This document shows positions 28,124 to 35,942 of a DNA stretch of 64,000 bases, piece by piece. The number at the start of each line of letters is the position of its first letter. Positions within the stretch are counted from its first letter, which is position 1. The stretch covers positions 141,016 to 205,015 of the IMG/VR virus record IMGVR_UViG_3300036715_000626, one strand, 5' to 3'. The stretch comes from a virus. Both the position numbers and the translations under genes were made by a program. The notes below the pieces were generated by a model. That model saw nothing but the letters and a program-made list of their open reading frames with translations. It did no database searches and was not told where the DNA came from.

Positions 28124-28752
28124 TAGTATTTAAACACGTAACCTGATGCATTTGACAAACTATCAATATCCGTAACGTTAATGTCTTGAGTACCGTCATT
28201 ATTAATGATGTATACTTTAAGATAGTCACCGCTCTTAATAATTTTAAAAACATATTTAGGTATATCAGAAGTTTTTAAACTACCATTAGAACCAAAAGTA
28301 CCAGACACCACAGTTGTCTTACCGAGGTCTAATGTTAAAGCACGTTCTTTTTCTTCTAATGATTTCCAGTTACCACGGTTATTAGAATAGTATTGTGGTA
28401 TCATGTTCGCCATAGAAAAACTCTCATATTGCGAGCTAGTAGTCGGCATATTCCCACACGGAGCTAAATGACCCTTATCGTACTCACTATTTACGAAGTT
28501 ATGTAATATATGTGTGTTAAGTTTAGGGTCCTCGTGAAATGCGTCCACTCTTGGTACATTATCTGCTTTACGTAAGTTAGCTGCTGTTAAGTCCTCAACG
28601 CTATAAACTGATCTATTTAGATCATTCGAGTAACAAGTTGTAAAATGTGTATATTTAACGCATTTAACTGTGTAAGGTGAAGTTATTGAGATAAACTCGC
28701 TAGCCAACATGTTACTATATATCAATAGTAAAAGAAAAAAGATCTTAATCAT
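28123..28752 (-). CDS. Exported DNA/RNA non-specific endonuclease (NUC1 type)
   Basis: The 209-residue product has a signal peptide (hydrophobic residues 4-17) and then an Endonuclease_NS domain. The catalytic motif is DKGHLAP, a common DRGH variant with the general-base histidine. The metal-binding asparagine block is MANMIPQ ... NRGNW. These enzymes cut DNA and RNA without sequence specificity using one magnesium ion. The signal peptide implies action in the periplasm or outside, not on the phage's own cytoplasmic DNA. A terminator at 28791 separates it from upstream genes. Confidence 0.85.
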   Translation of the reverse strand: MIKIFFLLLLIYSNMLASEFISITSPYTVKCVKYTHFTTCYSNDLNRSVYSVEDLTAANLRKADNVPRVDAFHEDPKLNTHILHNFVNSEYDKGHLAPCGNMPTTSSQYESFSMANMIPQYYSNNRGNWKSLEEKERALTLDLGKTTVVSGTFGSNGSLKTSDIPKYVFKIIKSGDYLKVYIINNDGTQDINVTDIDSLSNASGYVFKY

Positions 28753-28790
28753 CGGTACTCCTTAGTATTCAAGTAATAAAAAAAGATTCT

Positions 28791-28818
28791 CTGTATATAG
28801 GGATATCCCTATATACAG
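28791..28818 (-). terminator. Intrinsic terminator
   Basis: A 13-bp perfect stem (CTGTATATAGGGA) with a 2-nt loop has a minus-strand tail AGAATCTTTTTTTATTAC. It lies 9 nt past the small frame ending at 28827, supporting that frame as a gene end. Confidence 0.8.
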
Positions 28819-28826
28819 TATATGAT

Positions 28827-28940
28827 TTACTCCACCTTTAGATTAGGCTCGGTTATTTTAACAATGTAACGAGTAGGGTCATTCATCCCATCACTATCAA
28901 TAACCCAATGAGCTAATCTTACAACATCAATCGGTTTCAT
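28827..28940 (-). CDS. Possible 37-residue small protein
   Basis: A short frame (MKPIDVVRLAHWVIDSDG...) lies between the gene at 28951 and the terminator at 28791. It stops 9 nt before the terminator stem, as expected of the last gene of a unit. It has no good ribosome binding site, so it would depend on translation from the upstream gene. Confidence 0.4.
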   Translation of the reverse strand: MKPIDVVRLAHWVIDSDGMNDPTRYIVKITEPNLKVE

Positions 28941-28950
28941 TCGCGATGGG

Positions 28951-29205
28951 TTATGATAATGTAGTGATACGGATATTACTGTCCGTATTGACTTCGATAA
29001 TTGTCAAAGTCCAAACAGCTGTATTAAACTCTGGAAAGACACTACAAAATTTTTCTTTTTTAGCAACAGCCCAGTTATCAATACGATCAGTCATGACTTC
29101 GATTGAATCGAAGTCACAGCTATTAAACTCATTCGCAGAAGTTACGAAACTAGTATCTGTAAGTTTTCTAGTAAGTACTCCTATAAAAACAATATTTGCC
29201 GACAT
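28951..29205 (-). CDS. Small hypothetical protein
   Basis: The product has 84 residues from the ATG at 29205. That ATG overlaps the upstream TGA (TGATG) and follows AAGGAG. An upstream GTG is less likely. It has a beta-rich start and no recognised domain. It is translationally coupled to the HEPN-like gene. Confidence 0.58.
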   Translation of the reverse strand: MSANIVFIGVLTRKLTDTSFVTSANEFNSCDFDSIEVMTDRIDNWAVAKKEKFCSVFPEFNTAVWTLTIIEVNTDSNIRITTLS

Positions 29206-30113
29206 CACCACTCCTTATTTTGTTGTATTTTAATATAGCCATTCTCTAGCTCATCTTCACTATATAATTCCTTCACGCACACTATGCCTTTCACAGCATC
29301 AGTTATAACCATTTCGGAATATAACCTATGGCACATGTCTATCTCACTTTGCTTTAATGCATCACCTTTTTCAAGTTTATTAATAGCTTGTAAGTAAGCA
29401 CCAAACGCACACAACTTTGCTTTATGGTTAACCACTAGCTTGAATATTACCGTATTAGACTCTAGAACACACGCTTTAGACATGTATAGTGTATCTATAG
29501 GTATGTGCTTAAGCATAATATAAGAGCGTGAGTTATGTATAAACAAATTACGAATATGTCCTAACATTCTTAACAAATTGTATTGTTGTTTAGTTACCAA
29601 TTTATTTTCATAGCACAAATCTAACGCTTCGCTATAAGAATAAATAATATCTGTGCTTAATAACAATATATTAAGTAACGCCTCAGCTGTGTCAAACATA
29701 GCTCTAAGACTCAATTCGAATCTATCGCTAAAGATTTTACAATTACCCCAGAGTAATTCCACCTTTTTAAAATTGGATGGTTTCTTACTCCCGCCGTCTT
29801 TAATTTTGATATCTTCGATTTCTTCTTTAAGCTTAATTATCGTTGTCAAGTTTTTAGAAACCATTGGTGTACCAGACTTTATAGATTCTAAATTGTCTTC
29901 ACCAGCATATGCTATGCCGTTTATTAACTCTAAAGCCACATCAGTCATTGTTACCCGTCTCATTTTTTTACTGTACATTAGTAACTCTTTCGATTTACTA
30001 TACACATCAGAACTCTCAGAACTTAAAAAGTTTCTTAAATCTGATAACTTCTTTTCTTTACCTAACCGCTCTTGTTTATCTTTAACGGTTTCTACAACTC
30101 GAATACTTTTCAT
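29205..30113 (-). CDS. HEPN/MltR-like domain protein, possible RNase or RNA binder
   Basis: In this 302-residue product the region from about residue 140 to 200 is helical and ends with HIRNLFIHNSRSY. It contains the R-x4-H motif (R188, H193) that defines HEPN domains and is found in MltR-like proteins just after an aLxLcyexxLit-type helix. HEPN proteins are often RNases in toxin, defence and RNA-processing systems. Others lack activity. The N-terminal 110 residues are basic and unassigned. It starts after GGAG, has its own putative promoter at 30144 and is coupled to the next small gene. Confidence 0.6.
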   Translation of the reverse strand: MKSIRVVETVKDKQERLGKEKKLSDLRNFLSSESSDVYSKSKELLMYSKKMRRVTMTDVALELINGIAYAGEDNLESIKSGTPMVSKNLTTIIKLKEEIEDIKIKDGGSKKPSNFKKVELLWGNCKIFSDRFELSLRAMFDTAEALLNILLLSTDIIYSYSEALDLCYENKLVTKQQYNLLRMLGHIRNLFIHNSRSYIMLKHIPIDTLYMSKACVLESNTVIFKLVVNHKAKLCAFGAYLQAINKLEKGDALKQSEIDMCHRLYSEMVITDAVKGIVCVKELYSEDELENGYIKIQQNKEW

Positions 30114-30143
30114 TTAGACTCCTCAATCTTTATGTATAAAGCT

Positions 30144-30151
30144 ATAATATA
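30144..30151 (-). promoter_or_regulatory. Putative phage promoter, TATATTAT class
   Basis: An exact TATATTAT on the minus strand lies 31 nt upstream of the start at 30113 and directly after the topoisomerase terminator. Confidence 0.45.
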
Positions 30152-30155
30152 ATGT

Positions 30156-30184
30156 GTAAGTAGGAAGCAATGCTTCCTACTTAC
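30156..30184 (-). terminator. Hairpin terminator at the topoisomerase end
   Basis: A 14-bp perfect stem (GTAAGTAGGAAGCA) with a 1-nt centre overlaps the topoisomerase stop. The tail is AT-rich without a long T-run. Confidence 0.65.
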
Positions 30185-32534
30185 GATTAAACTTTTTGAA
30201 GGGTTTCTTTTTAACAGGATCGTTTTCCTGTTTCGCTATAATAGCAACGACCTCATCGACGGTTAAGTTTCTTATAGCACTTTCTAACATATCTTTAGGT
30301 AATTTAAAGTTACCTTTTGGATATCCACCACCCACCCCATGTCTGAGTATATATGGTCCAAACCGACCATTTATAATACTAATTTCTCCATAGGGATTAA
30401 TCGTTTTATTCCAAAGTAATGCAGTTGCTTTCTTCTCATCAATCTCTTTGATAATATCTAATGCTCTAGATATTTCTATAGTATAGACATTATCTTGCTC
30501 TGAGTTAAGAGGATAGTATTTATTTCCAGATTTTAGATATGGACCAAACTTACCGATACCGACAATTACATTTTCCCCTTTATTATTTTTACCCAGTATC
30601 TTAGGAATAGTTAAGTACACCAAAGCTTGTTCTAATGTTACTTCGTTAAATTTCACATCCCTAGGTACTGTCGCTACTTTAGGTTTTATCTTTTTCTCTT
30701 TATCAGGATCGCCTACCTGAATGTAGTTTCCGTAATTACCAGATTTAACTTTAATAGCTAACCCAGTTTCAGCATCTACCCCAAGCACTCGTTCTTCCGT
30801 GTATTGAACACGCTCACCATCTTCTTTAGCTACCAAATCTTTACTAAAGTTGGTATAGAAGTTACGGATAACCTCTTGCCACTCAATTTCACCTGCGGCT
30901 ATCTTATCAAACTCTGCTTCAATATTCGCAGTGAAAGCTATATCCACGATATAAGGAAAGTTCATCGTTAAGTAATCAGTAACAGCCATAGCAATAACAG
31001 TAGGTACCAGTTTCTTATCGCCATCAATCTCAACATAACCTCTGGTTGTTATGGTAGATAAAGTAGAAGCATAGGTTGATGGTCTACCGATCCCTTCTTG
31101 CTCCATCTTCTTAACTAGAGAAGCTTCCGTGTATCTAGGAGGTGGTGATGTAAAATTTTGCTCGGCTGAAAGAACTGTATTATTAAACATGGTATTCAAA
31201 GGAACGTTAGGAAGAAACTTTTCTTTCTTACCTATACTCTCATCACCATCGTCATTACCTTCGGTATAGGCTTTCATAAACCCAGGAAATAATATCTTGG
31301 TTCCTTTAGCTACGAATTCGTATTCTCTATTAGAACCTCCATATATTTTATAGGTAGTAGTAGCAACTTTAGCTGCTGTCATTTGTGTTGCTAATGTTCT
31401 TTGCCAAATCAACGTATAGAGCTTTAACTCTTTGCTGTCAACATACCGAGCAATATCACTTGGCTTAATAGACATATCAACAGGCCGTATAGCTTCATGT
31501 GCTTCTTGGGCAGCTACTTTAGCATTACCTTTGGCGCTATAAGTTCTAGGTGAACTAAGAGCATACTCTGTTCCGTAGTCAGAGAGTATAACCCGTTTAC
31601 AAGCATCAAGAACCAGCTGTGAAAGATTGAGACTATCTGTTCTCATATACGTTATAAGACCACCAGGTTGATTGGGTATACTAAACCCACCTTCATACAG
31701 CTTCTGTGCAACAGACATAGTTTGTTTAGGAGACATACCTGCTTTGGTACTTGCTTCTTGTTGTAATGATGATGTTGTAAACGGAGCAGGAGGAGTTCTA
31801 AAACTATCCTTCTCATCAACACTACTCAGAACATAATTACTCTTATCACACTCAGCTTTTATAGTGGATGCTTGTAACTCGTTTTCTACTTTAATAACCT
31901 TACCGTTGTGTTTAGAAAATTCAGCCTTAAATGCCAGGTCAGTAAGTATGTCAAGTTTTAGCTTCCAAAATTCATCTGGTATAAAACTTTTTATTTCACG
32001 TTCTCTGTCAACAACAATTTTAAGAGTAGAGCTTTGAACCCTACCAGCACTCAGGCCACCTTTAACTTTCTTCCATAATAGAGGAGAGAGCTTGTAACCA
32101 ACGATACGATCAAGTATGCGTCTAGCCTGCTGAGCATTAACCATATTGATATCTAACTCTCTAGGGTGCTCTAACGCGTGCAGGATAGCAGACTTGGTTA
32201 TCTCGTGAAATACAATCCGTTTAGGATTGTAATTCTCAATACCTAGCGTAGGAATAAGATGCCATGATATAGCTTCACCTTCACGGTCTTCATCACTGGC
32301 TAGGTAAATAGTAGTGTCTTTACCTATATATCGTTTTAGTTCAGATATAACTCTTTTCTTATCGACAGAAACTTCGTACTGAGGATTGAAGTTATTTTCA
32401 GTATCTACTCCTAAAGTAGATTTAGGAAGATCTCGTATATGACCATATGACGCCAGTACTTTGTATTCACTTCCTAAAAACCCAGTAAGTGTTTTGGCCT
32501 TAGCAGGAGATTCTACAATAATCAGATTTTTCAT
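30177..32534 (-). CDS. topA: DNA topoisomerase I (type IA)
   Basis: The 785-residue product is a near-complete bacterial-style topoisomerase I. It has a Toprim domain (IVESPAKAKT at the start, SDEDREGEAISWHL near residue 118) and an active-site block GGLITYMRTDS holding the catalytic tyrosine. It also has the Q-rich central domain and the EGIGRPSTYA motif. The C-terminus has two or three GxxGxY-type repeats (GKFGPYLK, GRFGPYIL) of the kind found in many bacterial TopA proteins, not zinc fingers. It relaxes negative supercoils during phage replication. Its full length suggests capture from a bacterium. Confidence 0.92.
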   Translation of the reverse strand: MKNLIIVESPAKAKTLTGFLGSEYKVLASYGHIRDLPKSTLGVDTENNFNPQYEVSVDKKRVISELKRYIGKDTTIYLASDEDREGEAISWHLIPTLGIENYNPKRIVFHEITKSAILHALEHPRELDINMVNAQQARRILDRIVGYKLSPLLWKKVKGGLSAGRVQSSTLKIVVDREREIKSFIPDEFWKLKLDILTDLAFKAEFSKHNGKVIKVENELQASTIKAECDKSNYVLSSVDEKDSFRTPPAPFTTSSLQQEASTKAGMSPKQTMSVAQKLYEGGFSIPNQPGGLITYMRTDSLNLSQLVLDACKRVILSDYGTEYALSSPRTYSAKGNAKVAAQEAHEAIRPVDMSIKPSDIARYVDSKELKLYTLIWQRTLATQMTAAKVATTTYKIYGGSNREYEFVAKGTKILFPGFMKAYTEGNDDGDESIGKKEKFLPNVPLNTMFNNTVLSAEQNFTSPPPRYTEASLVKKMEQEGIGRPSTYASTLSTITTRGYVEIDGDKKLVPTVIAMAVTDYLTMNFPYIVDIAFTANIEAEFDKIAAGEIEWQEVIRNFYTNFSKDLVAKEDGERVQYTEERVLGVDAETGLAIKVKSGNYGNYIQVGDPDKEKKIKPKVATVPRDVKFNEVTLEQALVYLTIPKILGKNNKGENVIVGIGKFGPYLKSGNKYYPLNSEQDNVYTIEISRALDIIKEIDEKKATALLWNKTINPYGEISIINGRFGPYILRHGVGGGYPKGNFKLPKDMLESAIRNLTVDEVVAIIAKQENDPVKKKPFKKFNRK

Positions 32535-32655
32535 CGGACCTCTTTTGTTTATTATTATTTACTAGAACGTAACTCAAATATACGTATGTAATTATCATAT
32601 TGTTCTAATAGTGAATTGCCTGGTACACATTCTTGTTGATTGTGTAAGAGTATAG

Positions 32656-32853
32656 TTAATACATCGTTAATTCTTCAAGTCCCTTTAAAGCTTCTTTGGT
32701 TTCTTCTATACTAGGAATCTCAGGAATACCTGTTTCTTCACCTTTTTTAGGAAACTTATCATTACCACGATATTGAATATCGCGCACATTACCATTTTTC
32801 GCTATTTCTTTACTACCACCTACAAGGTTTAACATAGGTTGGGCTATTAGCAT
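32656..32853 (-). CDS. Small hypothetical protein
   Basis: The product has 65 residues from the ATG at 32853, which follows AGAGGAG. A longer frame to 32916 would cover the promoter-like element and a terminator stem. It is polar, with a Gly/Lys/Glu-rich middle and no known domain. The 121-nt gap to the topoisomerase start holds only a coding-like frame without a start codon. Confidence 0.55.
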   Translation of the reverse strand: MLIAQPMLNLVGGSKEIAKNGNVRDIQYRGNDKFPKKGEETGIPEIPSIEETKEALKGLEELTMY

Positions 32854-32883
32854 TGTAACTCCTCTTAATATATTGCTACTTAA

Positions 32884-32891
32884 ATAATATG
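32884..32891 (-). promoter_or_regulatory. Putative phage promoter, weak match
   Basis: The minus strand reads CATATTATTTA, a variant of the recurrent element, about 31 nt upstream of the start at 32853. Confidence 0.4.
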
Positions 32892-32913
32892 TGTTTGTAA
32901 AAAAATAAGAGGA

Positions 32914-32937
32914 CACACTAGCTTAAAAGCTAGTGTG
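32914..32937 (-). terminator. Intrinsic terminator
   Basis: An 11-bp perfect stem (CACACTAGCTT) with a 2-nt loop is followed on the minus strand by TCCTCTTATTTTTTTAC. It lies after the phosphoesterase stop at 32954. Confidence 0.8.
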
Positions 32938-32953
32938 CGTATCACTTTTTATT

Positions 32954-34171
32954 CTACTTACTGTACAGATCTACTTTAAGTTTGAAGTTGTCAACAACTT
33001 CATTATAGGTATCCCCGACAGCATCGATTAAATCGATACCTGTGTTAACATAACAATACCATGTATTGGTATGACGATTATACGAGATCTCTCCTATACA
33101 ACCTTCATATTCGACAGTATTGTTACTAAAATTATTAAACTCGATATGTTTATCGTTATTAAAAATATCGTAATTAAAAATATCGTAATAATCACGAATA
33201 TCAATACTTTGGTTATCAATTTCTCCAAAGGTTCTCAATAAGAACATACCCATATCAAAAACTACACCTGGTGCGGTGATGCAGTTAAAGAATTCTGCCA
33301 TATCTAAGTTAGCGCTATCTAGCGGTATACTTCTACCCGCAGCATGTTTATGTCCCTTAGGAACTAATAACTTAGTTAAATCGATACTTGGATCAGATGA
33401 TCGAAATGAAAACACTAACTCAGTAGCTGTAAAGAAATACATCATAACAAATGGATATTGTTTAGACAACTCATTACCGATTTCAGATATTAACGTAGTT
33501 GTATTTAAACAAGGTATTTCATATTTACCCCATTTAACTAACGCAGGTTGTTTAGAAGCTACTTTAGTAATAATACTTGCTTGGTATTCTAAAATACCCT
33601 TACCGCCAGTCGTAGCTCCTAATAAAAATTCACTATCAGACACATCATACATTGTTTTAAGTGTTGATATATCATTAATGTAAAGTGATAAATAAGCATT
33701 AACTTCTTTAGAAAACGACTGTTCCCATTTCCAAATATCACGATCCTCTATATATTTAAGCATGAGAGGAACTTCTCTAAATGGAAATAAGAATTGAAAT
33801 GTCAACACAGCGCCTGAATGGGTCTTATCAAAGATACAGAAATCTAAACCTGTAAGTTCTTTTTCAGCTGATTCATGATGGTCGATTAAGACTAATGAGT
33901 TTGCCTCTTTTTCCATCGCTAATAAAGTTTCTCTATCGAATGAGAAATCTGCTATTAAAACATTTTTACCTTTAACATCCGGTTTTACCGGATTTTGCCC
34001 GTACTGAGCTGAGTATACTTCGGGTCTTTCGATACCCGCCTCGTCAGCCGCTTGGTTACAGGCGAGAATACACCCGTTACCATCCATGCAACCCTTATGG
34101 GTAATTAAAACCCATGGTCGATCATTTTCTAAAATCGCATTTATGAATGCATCTTTTTTTTCTTGTGTCAT
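32954..34171 (-). CDS. DHH/DHHA1 family phosphoesterase
   Basis: The 405-residue product has the DHH-superfamily metal ligands in order. These are HKGCMDG (H25, D30), ADFSFD (D75), LIDHHE (D97-H98-H99) and an EDRDIW block near residue 143. The DHHA1-type glycine/histidine motif GHKHAAGRS follows near residue 273. Relatives remove phosphate or nucleotides from small oligonucleotides, pAp or cyclic dinucleotides, or are polyphosphatases. The EDRDIW...EVNAYL pattern resembles the oligoribonuclease/NrnA-like branch. In a phage it could recycle nanoRNA or destroy nucleotide defence signals. The substrate is unproven. Confidence 0.78.
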   Translation of the reverse strand: MTQEKKDAFINAILENDRPWVLITHKGCMDGNGCILACNQAADEAGIERPEVYSAQYGQNPVKPDVKGKNVLIADFSFDRETLLAMEKEANSLVLIDHHESAEKELTGLDFCIFDKTHSGAVLTFQFLFPFREVPLMLKYIEDRDIWKWEQSFSKEVNAYLSLYINDISTLKTMYDVSDSEFLLGATTGGKGILEYQASIITKVASKQPALVKWGKYEIPCLNTTTLISEIGNELSKQYPFVMMYFFTATELVFSFRSSDPSIDLTKLLVPKGHKHAAGRSIPLDSANLDMAEFFNCITAPGVVFDMGMFLLRTFGEIDNQSIDIRDYYDIFNYDIFNNDKHIEFNNFSNNTVEYEGCIGEISYNRHTNTWYCYVNTGIDLIDAVGDTYNEVVDNFKLKVDLYSK

Positions 34172-34199
34172 TTTACTTCCTTTTATTTTATCTGTTATT

Positions 34200-34207
34200 A
34201 TAATATA
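34200..34207 (-). promoter_or_regulatory. Putative phage promoter, TATATTAT class
   Basis: The minus strand reads CTATATTATAAT, 29 nt upstream of the start at 34171. Confidence 0.5.
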
Positions 34208-34246
34208 GAACTATAAAATATTGGAACTAACATAAAAAAAGAACTA

Positions 34247-34274
34247 CTACACTAACCCAATTGGGTTAGTGTAG
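34247..34274 (-). terminator. Intrinsic terminator
   Basis: A 13-bp perfect stem (CTACACTAACCCA) with a 2-nt centre is followed on the minus strand by TAGTTCTTTTTTTATG. It overlaps the stop of the small gene at 34266. Confidence 0.8.
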
Positions 34275-34418
34275 GTAATTACAATGTGCGAGTGAATCTA
34301 TAAGCTGCTCTTGTATGTCTTGGTCTACTAGAGACCGATACTTATCAGAAGCATACTTTTTATATAACTCGAGATCTGTAGATACGTATTGATTTGGTAC
34401 TTTTACATTGTTATCCAT
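34266..34418 (-). CDS. Small hypothetical protein, 50 residues
   Basis: A short frame starts 1 nt after the stop of the upstream gene (TAATATG) behind an AGGAGG at a somewhat long spacing. It ends inside the terminator stem, as other last genes do here. It is polar and helical with no motif. Confidence 0.55.
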   Translation of the reverse strand: MDNNVKVPNQYVSTDLELYKKYASDKYRSLVDQDIQEQLIDSLAHCNYLH

Positions 34419-34419
34419 A

Positions 34420-34764
34420 TTACAAAGAGCCTCCTATAACTCGCGCTGCAACAGATTCAATCTGGTTACTAAGGTCGTCTATGAACGCACGCATACACGT
34501 TATAAACATCATAACGAATGCTGTTTCACTAGATAAACCACCTAGTTGAAAATGGTTTAAGATGACATCTGGAAGATAGTCACTAAGAGTAACTCCCAAT
34601 GACTCCATACTTTCTTTCACTTCATCTACCATTTGATTAACACGAGTAATGTTTATTTCATTACTATTTAACTTTTGCATACTGCAAAGTTCGGTGTAAC
34701 TAGGCATTATAATGTTATCAAGTTTATCAATAGCCTCTGCTACTAATTCTTTAGGTGTTTTCAT
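34420..34764 (-). CDS. Hypothetical protein
   Basis: The 114-residue product is helical. Residues 75-95 form a hydrophobic stretch (TAFVMMFITCMRAFI) that could be membrane-associated or a buried core helix. Its ATG overlaps the TGA of the broken gene upstream by 4 nt. No family is recognised. Confidence 0.62.
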   Translation of the reverse strand: MKTPKELVAEAIDKLDNIIMPSYTELCSMQKLNSNEINITRVNQMVDEVKESMESLGVTLSDYLPDVILNHFQLGGLSSETAFVMMFITCMRAFIDDLSNQIESVAARVIGGSL

Positions 34765-35104
34765 TTGCCATCCTTAGAAACAAGTAAGATAGGTTCGACA
34801 TCAATTTTATTTTCATTAGTATATTGTGGTGTTTCGAAGTCGATCACCGCTCGTGCCGCGACATCATTATTACGAGTATCAACTATAGTTTCAAGACCAC
34901 AGATAATATAGTTTCAAGACCACAGATAATTCCTTTTTCTAAACTTAATGGAGTTAAGATTTCTAACCACTTAGCTTGAATGTCAGGTTCCCCGTAATTT
35001 TCATAGTCTTGAAAAGTGTTACGACCATCAGGTATTTTGATAGCTACTTTTTGTAAAGTATTATCTATAAAAATAGACAATAAAACATATAAATCTGAAT
35101 TCAT
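34761..35104 (-). pseudogene. Small gene frameshifted by a 23-bp tandem duplication
   Basis: From the ATG at 35104 the frame reads about 73 residues and stops inside a duplicated segment. Removing one 23-bp copy restores an open frame of about 106 residues. That frame ends in a TGA at 34761 overlapping the next gene's ATG (ATGA), the usual coupling in this genome. So the visible product (34883-35104) is probably a truncated form. Family is not recognised. Confidence 0.7.
34884..34929. repeat. Exact 23-bp tandem duplication
   Basis: Two adjacent identical 23-nt copies occupy 34884-34906 and 34907-34929. The unit begins TATAGTTTCAAGACC. Since 23 is not divisible by three, the duplication shifts the frame of the gene it lies in. 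Confidence 0.9.
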
Positions 35105-35206
35105 TTACACTCCCTCTATTTTTGTTATATATTCAAAACTATGACCAGTTTTACCACACCACTCACGTAGATCGTCTAATAACTCTTCTGTGATAATTTT
35201 GGTTTT
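35105..35206 (-). other. Coding-like frame after the thymidylate kinase, possible shifted C-terminus
   Basis: In the frame +1 to the kinase, 33 codons stay open (including ITEELLDDLREWCGKTGHSF). They end in a TAA directly before the next ATG at 35104. There is no start codon. The in-frame kinase end, in contrast, is Arg-rich and looks out of frame. Removing one A from the A-run at 35203-35206 would join the kinase to this frame. Confidence 0.5.
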
Positions 35207-35933
35207 CTATAAACTCTTTTCTAGCAGTTAGTCGTGATTCTTGGTTATCTAATAACCCCGTTCCATAATGTGAGTTATCGTTAAACCTTTTAGCGGATTT
35301 TGATAAAGCCTCTTGTATCAACTCAGGCGCAATCTCGGCTATAATATCATGAACAACATACGACATAACCTGACCACCATCAATAATCTTGAAACAATGC
35401 TTATCAAAAGTTTCACACCCACTATAAAATAACATAATACTAGAGTATAATTCAGATTGTTTTTTAGCTTTATCAATAGTAGTAAATACATCTCCAACGC
35501 TATTATCTCCTCTGAGGTGTAAACGTTTTATTGCTACATCAGGTTTGACATCAATATAAAATGTCAAGTCAGGTTTGATGTCGAACTTAGCCATTCCTAC
35601 AATGTCTGAAAATAATGAGTCATCGAGATACGCGATAGTGGAATAAAACCAGCGGTCACATAGAACAATAATACCTTGATCTAGATATACCTTAATCTCT
35701 TCTACAACATTATGTAGTTCTGCTAAGAATAAATTAGCAATATATCTATCATTAACATAAGGTTCCTTATGATTAATAATATCTCTAAGCAATACTCCTA
35801 AAGGTCCTTTAGTAATATTCTTAACAGCGACTGCAGGAACAGCGTTGCTGTTAAGTATGTTTGCTACAGACTCTACAGCAGATGATTTACCCGCGCCATC
35901 AATTCCTTCAAATACGTATAATTTACCGTACAT
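35163..35933 (-). CDS. tmk: Thymidylate kinase
   Basis: The 256-residue product begins with a P-loop in the TMPK context (FEGIDGAGKSS, residues 8-18). A DRW motif follows near residue 93 (LCDRWFYST), with a YIDVKPD strand and an arginine-containing lid (RLHLRGD). It phosphorylates dTMP to dTDP, completing the route from dCMP deaminase and the ThyX-like enzyme. The last 15 or so residues look like out-of-frame sequence (see 35105-35206), so the true C-terminus may be about 20 residues longer. Confidence 0.88.
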   Translation of the reverse strand: MYGKLYVFEGIDGAGKSSAVESVANILNSNAVPAVAVKNITKGPLGVLLRDIINHKEPYVNDRYIANLFLAELHNVVEEIKVYLDQGIIVLCDRWFYSTIAYLDDSLFSDIVGMAKFDIKPDLTFYIDVKPDVAIKRLHLRGDNSVGDVFTTIDKAKKQSELYSSIMLFYSGCETFDKHCFKIIDGGQVMSYVVHDIIAEIAPELIQEALSKSAKRFNDNSHYGTGLLDNQESRLTARKEFIENQNYHRRVIRRST

Positions 35934-35942
35934 AGTCTTTCC

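Noticed and set aside
32555-32662. Coding-like frame (VLTILLHNQQ...) between the 32656 gene and topoisomerase
   Set aside because: Composition looks natural but there is no ATG, GTG or TTG start with a ribosome binding site; possibly a gene remnant, not supported as a gene.
32854-32916. Longer start for the small gene at 32656
   Set aside because: It would cover a promoter-like element and terminator arm and lacks a ribosome binding site; the ATG at 32853 follows AGAGGAG.
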